Below are positions 60,122 to 64,000 of a stretch of 64,000 bases of DNA, piece after piece. The first letter of the stretch is position 1, and the number at the start of each line of letters is the position of its first letter. Below the pieces are notes generated by a model that was not told where the DNA came from, did no database searches, and was given only the letters and a program-made list of their open reading frames with translations. The DNA is taken from contig OZ022247.1 of the NCBI GenBank assembly GCA_963978895.1, forward strand, positions 10,155,456 through 10,219,455, given 5' to 3'. Both the position numbers and the translations under genes were made by a program. Source of the DNA: Erpobdella octoculata (taxonomy: Eukaryota > Annelida > Clitellata > Hirudinida > Erpobdellidae).

Positions 60122-61057
60122 ACTAGCGGAGATACCCGGCGTTGCCCGGGTTTTTTAGAGGTTTTTCTAATGTTTGTCTCTTTCTCTCCCGTTTCCTTTC
60201 CCACCTGCTTTCCCACTCCTGTTCGCTTTCCCGTTTTCGGTCGTTTTCCCGCTGCCGGTCGCTTTACCGCTGCCGGTACCTTTCCCGCTCCCGGTCGTTT
60301 TCCCGTTCCCGGTCGCTGTCCCGTTCCCGCTCACGTTTGCTCTCCCATTCCCGCTCACGCTTGCTTTTCCGTTCCCGCTCGCTGTCCGTTCCGGGTCGCT
60401 TTCCCGTTTCTTTAATAGACAAACCCACCCACAAACATTCATATATATATATAGTCTTAGCAAATCTATTTTACGTTTTATAGGCTAACAGAAGTTATGA
60501 AAAAATGGAAAAGAGAAAATGAGCGTGAACGGGAACGGGAACGGGAGAGCAACCGTGACTGGGAATGGGAGAGCAAGCATGACCGGGAATGGGAGAGCAA
60601 GCATGACCGGGAACGGGAGAGCAAGCGTGAGCGGGAACGGGAAAGCGACCGGGAACGGGAAAGCGACCGGGAACGGAAAAGCGACCGGGAACGGAAAAGC
60701 GACCGGGAACGGGAAAGCGACCGGGAACGGGAAAGCGACCGGGAACGCGGAAAGCGACCGGGAACGCGGAAAGCGGCCGGGAACGCGGAAAGCGACCGGG
60801 AACGCGGAAAGCGACCGGGAACGCGGAAAGCGACTGGAATCGGGAGAGCAAGCTTGGAAGGAAACGCGAGCACGAGAGAAAATCGATAACAAAACTTCTG
60901 AGCGGGAAAGCGATCGGGAGCTGGAAAACGACCGAGAGCGGAAAAGCAACCGGGAACGCGACGAAAACGGGAAAGTGGAGAAGGAAACGAGAGCGAGAGA
61001 GACAAACATTAGAAAAACCTCTAAAAACCCCGGGCAACGCCGGGTAACCCCGCTAGT
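60122..61057. mobile_element. Fold-back element with 18/19-bp minisatellite arms
   Basis: Left arm starts ACTAGCGGAGATACCCGGCG; right arm ends CCGGGTAACCCCGCTAGT, the inverted head. Inside each head lies TTTTTAGAGGTTTTTCTAATG and then minisatellite repeats: left arm CCGCTCCCGGTCGTTTTC-type units, right arm GGGAAAGCGACCGGGAAC. Centre (about 60420-60500) is unique and AT-rich. In the right arm the unit changes from 18 bp to 19 bp (GGGAACGCGGAAAGCGACC) after about 60745. Arms are unequal (about 300 and 550 bp). Open frames rich in RE/SR or FPV are artefacts. Confidence 0.9.
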
Positions 61058-61059
61058 AT

Positions 61060-61082
61060 ATATATAAATGAATGTTTGTATG

Positions 61083-61118
<36 letters not shown>

Positions 61119-61140
61119 TGTATGTATGTATGTATGTATG
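61060..61140. repeat. (TGTA)n microsatellite
   Basis: TATG/TGTA repeats directly adjoining the LTR end at 61141. Confidence 0.95.
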
Positions 61141-61373
61141 TGTTGTGATGTTTATTTGTTTAGAAATCAAGTATTGATTTACAGAATGTAACTGGATTTA
61201 GAATTCTTATAACTAGCAAGTAAAACATTAACTAATTTATATCCTTTGTACCCGGGACCTTCCCTTCAGGGAAATAGGTTATTGATATTAATTTATATAC
61301 ACATACATATATATACACATATATATATATATATCACATATATATATACACATATATATATACATACAAACAC

Positions 61374-61410
<37 letters not shown>

Positions 61411-61413
61411 ACA
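61141..61413 (-). repeat. 3' LTR of the second gypsy element
   Basis: TG...CA ends, with TA/TG-rich U3, GGAAGGTCCCGGG block and AAATAAACATC near its end. Confidence 0.75.
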
Positions 61414-61553
61414 CCTCCCTCCTAAGCTAGACACCGCTGGTGTATGACTTGCTTTGGTGATTTATTACAAGTCGAGATGGAGCGTGTCGTTGTCTATCAG
61501 ATCGCCTCAGTTGTAATGATGACGGTGAACGTGGTATTACTGATTCTGAGTTT

Positions 61554-64000
61554 TCAGTAGAAGGGAATGGCGTTGCTGCAAAGTCCTGTGTAGGCTGTTC
61601 TGGCTGGTGTTTTATGTGGACCTATAAGGCGCGAAAGTGTGTCAGCTTGTCCAAAGGACGTGGTTCTGCAGTATTCAATTTTGAAATCATAAGCAAGCAG
61701 TGTTAGAGCCCAGCGTTGGAGTCTGTTTGCTGTATATGATGGTATGCCTTTTTTATTGCCAAAAATGGCAAGCAGAGGTTGATGGTCTGTTAATAGAGTA
61801 AAGTGGCGTCCATAAATATAACGGTGAAACTTTCTGACCGCGAAAACTAGTGCTAGACCTTCTTTTTCTATTTGCCCATATTTCTTTTCTGCTGGAGTGA
61901 GAGCTCTACTAGCGTGTGCAATTGCCTTTTCTGTTCCATCACTATATCTGTGTGATATCACTGCTCCAATGCCGTATTCTGATGCGTCGGCTGCAACTAC
62001 AATTGGTTGGTTGGGGTTGTAATGGGTTAACAGAAGGTCGGATAATAAAATTTTTTTAGTTTCGTCAAATGCCCATTGACAGCTTTCAGACCACTGGAAC
62101 ACAGTGTCTTTTTTTAAAAGGGCGTCTAGTGGTGCTCTTAGATTTCTCATGCGTGGTACAAATGAGCTGTAATAGCTGATCAGCCCAAGAAAAGTACGGA
62201 CCTGTCCAACATCTTTGGGTGGAGGCATATGAATTATTGCATCGATTTTTTTGGGGTCGGGACGACGGCCTGCAGCTGATATTACATTTCCCAAGTACGT
62301 GATTTCCGTCATTAACAAGTGGCATTTTTCAATTCTAATCCGGAAGCCATAATTTAAAATTCGGTCAAATAGAGCCTCTAAGTTCGTGTTGTGTTCTTCT
62401 AATGTCCGTCCCGTGACGATGACATCATCTAAATAGGCGGCAACGCCATCTAGACCAGTAATCATAGTGTCTATGATTTGTTGAAAAATACCTGGTGCTG
62501 ATTTCACACCAAATGGTAGACGGTTATAACGAAACAAACCTTTATGAGTGTTGATTGTTAAGAGCTCTTTACATTCTTCCGTCACTTCTACTTGATGGTA
62601 TGCTTCTGCAAAATCTATTTGGGAGAAAACTGTCCCTCCATTTAATTTTGTGAAAACGTCATCCATGGTAGGTAATGGGTGTCTATGGAGCATCAGTGAG
62701 TCATTTAAGCCCGTTGAAAAATCTGCACAAAGTCGGATGGAGCCGTTTGCTTTACGGACAGCAACTATGGGTGCTGCCCACTGAGAGTGATCCACGGGAG
62801 AGATTATTCCTTCTTTTAGTAACCGGTTAATTTCGCTATCCAATTGTTCTAAAGCGGCATGAGGAACAGGGCGTTTCTTTCTAAATATGGGTTGTGCGCC
62901 GGGTTTAAGCTGTAAGGAAGCTGAAACTTTTGTGCACAGTCCTAGTTCCTGTCGGAACACATCAGCGTATTTGTGTTTTAATTTGTTTGTAATGGCTGTG
63001 CGTTCCGCGTCTGTGTTGAAGCTCCGTATTTCCATGACAGAATAGTTTTCTAACAGTTCTTTAAAGTCAGGAAGTTGTTTTATCCATGGCATTCCCATGA
63101 GGTCGTTTGAATCTGTGACGTAAACAGTACCCCGACCATGGTACTTTTGACCTGATTTATTTGCAACGGTAAATTTTGTCTCAAACATTCCTTCGGTCTT
63201 CACGGGTTGACCATTTGCTGCGCTTAAATTTGCCGTCGCTGTGGTAAGATTGGGGCGACCGATGGCTATCCATGTTGGACGAGAGATGAGAGTCACTTCG
63301 GCTCCTGTATCTAACCGAAGTTGAATCGGTCTATCGTTGATGATGACTTCAATGTACTGTTTGATTTCATTTCCGTTGTCTACTCGGTTAATAAATCGGT
63401 CTTGTCTTGAAGCACTCTTTTCTCTGTGTGTAAAAGAATTTTGTCTCCAGTTTGGATGATCCCGTGATACAAATTTTCGTGATTTGCGAAAATCTGGAGA
63501 ACTCGTCGGTCTAACGTTAGGACACTCTCGTTTCCAATGTGGTCCGCCACAAATGGGACATGGTGTTTTTGGCTCTGCTTGATGTCGTGGTGACAATGGC
63601 TTTCGGTGAGGTGAGCTGTATCTGTTAATGGCCTGAATTTCTACATCCGGTCTTTCGATTGTTTTAGTATCATCCAGTGTAGTCTTAAGTCGTTCAGACT
63701 CTGCTATTAATTCAATGACTGTAATAGGTTTTTCGCTATTTTCGCTATCCAACATGCGTAACAGCCTGGAACGTATCTCGACATGTTCTTGTGCCTGAAG
63801 TCCTGCTACATATTGGACACACTTATGTGTCTCGTCTGACATTCCTCGAAGCTCTGCTGCCTCCGCAGCAGCAATGATCTTATTTCCATAAGTGTTAAAA
63901 TCACTCCCTGATGTACAAATTATTCGACTAAAGTCAAACCTTCGTCGAAAGAGACTTTTCTTAGGGCCAAATAGTTGTTCAAGGGTTGTGATGGTTTCTT
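61554..64000 (-). CDS. Gypsy Gag-Pol polyprotein, partial (K02A2.6-type)
   Basis: Open from the window edge to a TGA at 61554, about 815 codons, no breaks. Domains: gag C-terminal part (from 64000; ATG at 63842 is internal, the frame is open before it), zinc knuckle CPICGGPHWKREC (about 63560), retropepsin LRLDTGAEVTLIS (about 63300), RT with FSTGLND, LPFGVKSAPGIF (about 62510) and YLDDVIVTG (about 62425), RNase H with AADASEYGIGAV (about 61970) and LTDHQPLL (about 61770). A short C-tail follows. The integrase is absent: right after the RNase H linker (ADTLSRL) a frame-shifted LRRSDRQRRAPSRL tail is found at about 61500, the usual end of such polyproteins. Confidence 0.92.
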   Translation of the reverse strand, partial: ETITTLEQLFGPKKSLFRRRFDFSRIICTSGSDFNTYGNKIIAAAEAAELRGMSDETHKCVQYVAGLQAQEHVEIRSRLLRMLDSENSEKPITVIELIAESERLKTTLDDTKTIERPDVEIQAINRYSSPHRKPLSPRHQAEPKTPCPICGGPHWKRECPNVRPTSSPDFRKSRKFVSRDHPNWRQNSFTHREKSASRQDRFINRVDNGNEIKQYIEVIINDRPIQLRLDTGAEVTLISRPTWIAIGRPNLTTATANLSAANGQPVKTEGMFETKFTVANKSGQKYHGRGTVYVTDSNDLMGMPWIKQLPDFKELLENYSVMEIRSFNTDAERTAITNKLKHKYADVFRQELGLCTKVSASLQLKPGAQPIFRKKRPVPHAALEQLDSEINRLLKEGIISPVDHSQWAAPIVAVRKANGSIRLCADFSTGLNDSLMLHRHPLPTMDDVFTKLNGGTVFSQIDFAEAYHQVEVTEECKELLTINTHKGLFRYNRLPFGVKSAPGIFQQIIDTMITGLDGVAAYLDDVIVTGRTLEEHNTNLEALFDRILNYGFRIRIEKCHLLMTEITYLGNVISAAGRRPDPKKIDAIIHMPPPKDVGQVRTFLGLISYYSSFVPRMRNLRAPLDALLKKDTVFQWSESCQWAFDETKKILLSDLLLTHYNPNQPIVVAADASEYGIGAVISHRYSDGTEKAIAHASRALTPAEKKYGQIEKEGLALVFAVRKFHRYIYGRHFTLLTDHQPLLAIFGNKKGIPSYTANRLQRWALTLLAYDFKIEYCRTTSFGQADTLSRLIGPHKTPARTAYTGLCSNAIPFY

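Larger units (their letters stand above)
61141..64000 (-). mobile_element. Ty3/gypsy element, 3' part, integrase deleted
   Basis: Minus strand: gag-pol enters from the right edge and ends at 61554; a short integrase C-tail, a purine tract (AGGAGGGAGG) and a 273-bp 3' LTR follow. The LTR begins TGTTATATA (61413) and ends ATCACAACA (61141). The 5' LTR is outside the window. Element inserted next to (TGTA)n. Confidence 0.88.

Noticed and set aside
60167..61067. Long frames rich in Ser-Arg, Arg-Glu or Phe-Pro-Val resembling splicing factors
   Set aside because: Every frame on both strands is open over the same 18/19-bp repeats, the unit switch shifts frames, and there are no domains; low-complexity artefact.

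Overview
This is AT-rich nuclear DNA from a multicellular invertebrate. It shows split genes with GT/AG introns, a TATA box and AATAAA signals. Repeats include non-LTR and LTR retrotransposons, hAT, MULE and THAP-type DNA transposons, tRNA-derived SINEs, long (TA)n and (TG)n tracts and minisatellites. The gene set (very large interferon-inducible-type GTPase, antistasin-type inhibitor, JMJD7) would fit a mollusc or a cnidarian; the sequence alone does not decide, and no bacterial features are present.

Host genes. (1) 1-2600 (-): a long intact exon of a very large inducible GTPase (VLIG/GVIN type), running off the window. (2) 16119-20386 (+): a secreted cysteine-rich antistasin-like inhibitor built from two modules with identical exon sizes (95 + 91 nt, phase 1 at both edges). 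The first module has its own Asp-rich last exon and polyA signal, so short and long products are possible. (3) 33404-37510 (-): JMJD7, seven of its exons resolved, with three transposon-derived pieces in its introns. (4) 56681-58531 (-): a THAP-domain gene, damaged and probably part of a mobile element.

Mobile DNA, left to right: a 5'-truncated RTE-like copy with a 13-bp target duplication (3609-5054); a decayed hAT transposon with an exact 8-bp duplication (6935-8377); CR1/jockey-like and hAT fragments (10.7-13.5 kb, 17.8-18.6 kb); a small inverted-repeat element at 14.86-15.11 kb; fold-back structures at 19.35-20.05, 21.87-22.18, 32.08-32.85 and 60.12-61.06 kb; a MULE fragment (22392-23135); a 5.75-kb Ty3/gypsy provirus-like element with both 216-bp LTRs (23364-29115), broken by point mutations and an LTR-like insertion; a short LTR element and a hAT MITE inside JMJD7; a structure at 40286-44151 whose two ends are inverted copies of one LTR terminus, with a full-length RTE-like element inserted in it; a TIR element nested in a fold-back repeat (44985-46053); a 156-bp tandem array split by an approximately 11-kb insertion with an 8-bp duplication (48544-59509), itself holding another hAT element (49973-51554); and the 3' part of a second Ty3/gypsy element that has lost its integrase (61141 to the window end).

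The window is mostly a layered record of transposition. Because target duplications survive at many levels, the order of insertions can be read directly. The least ordinary items are the inverted-LTR structure, the fold-back minisatellite families and the modular antistasin gene with alternative last exons.
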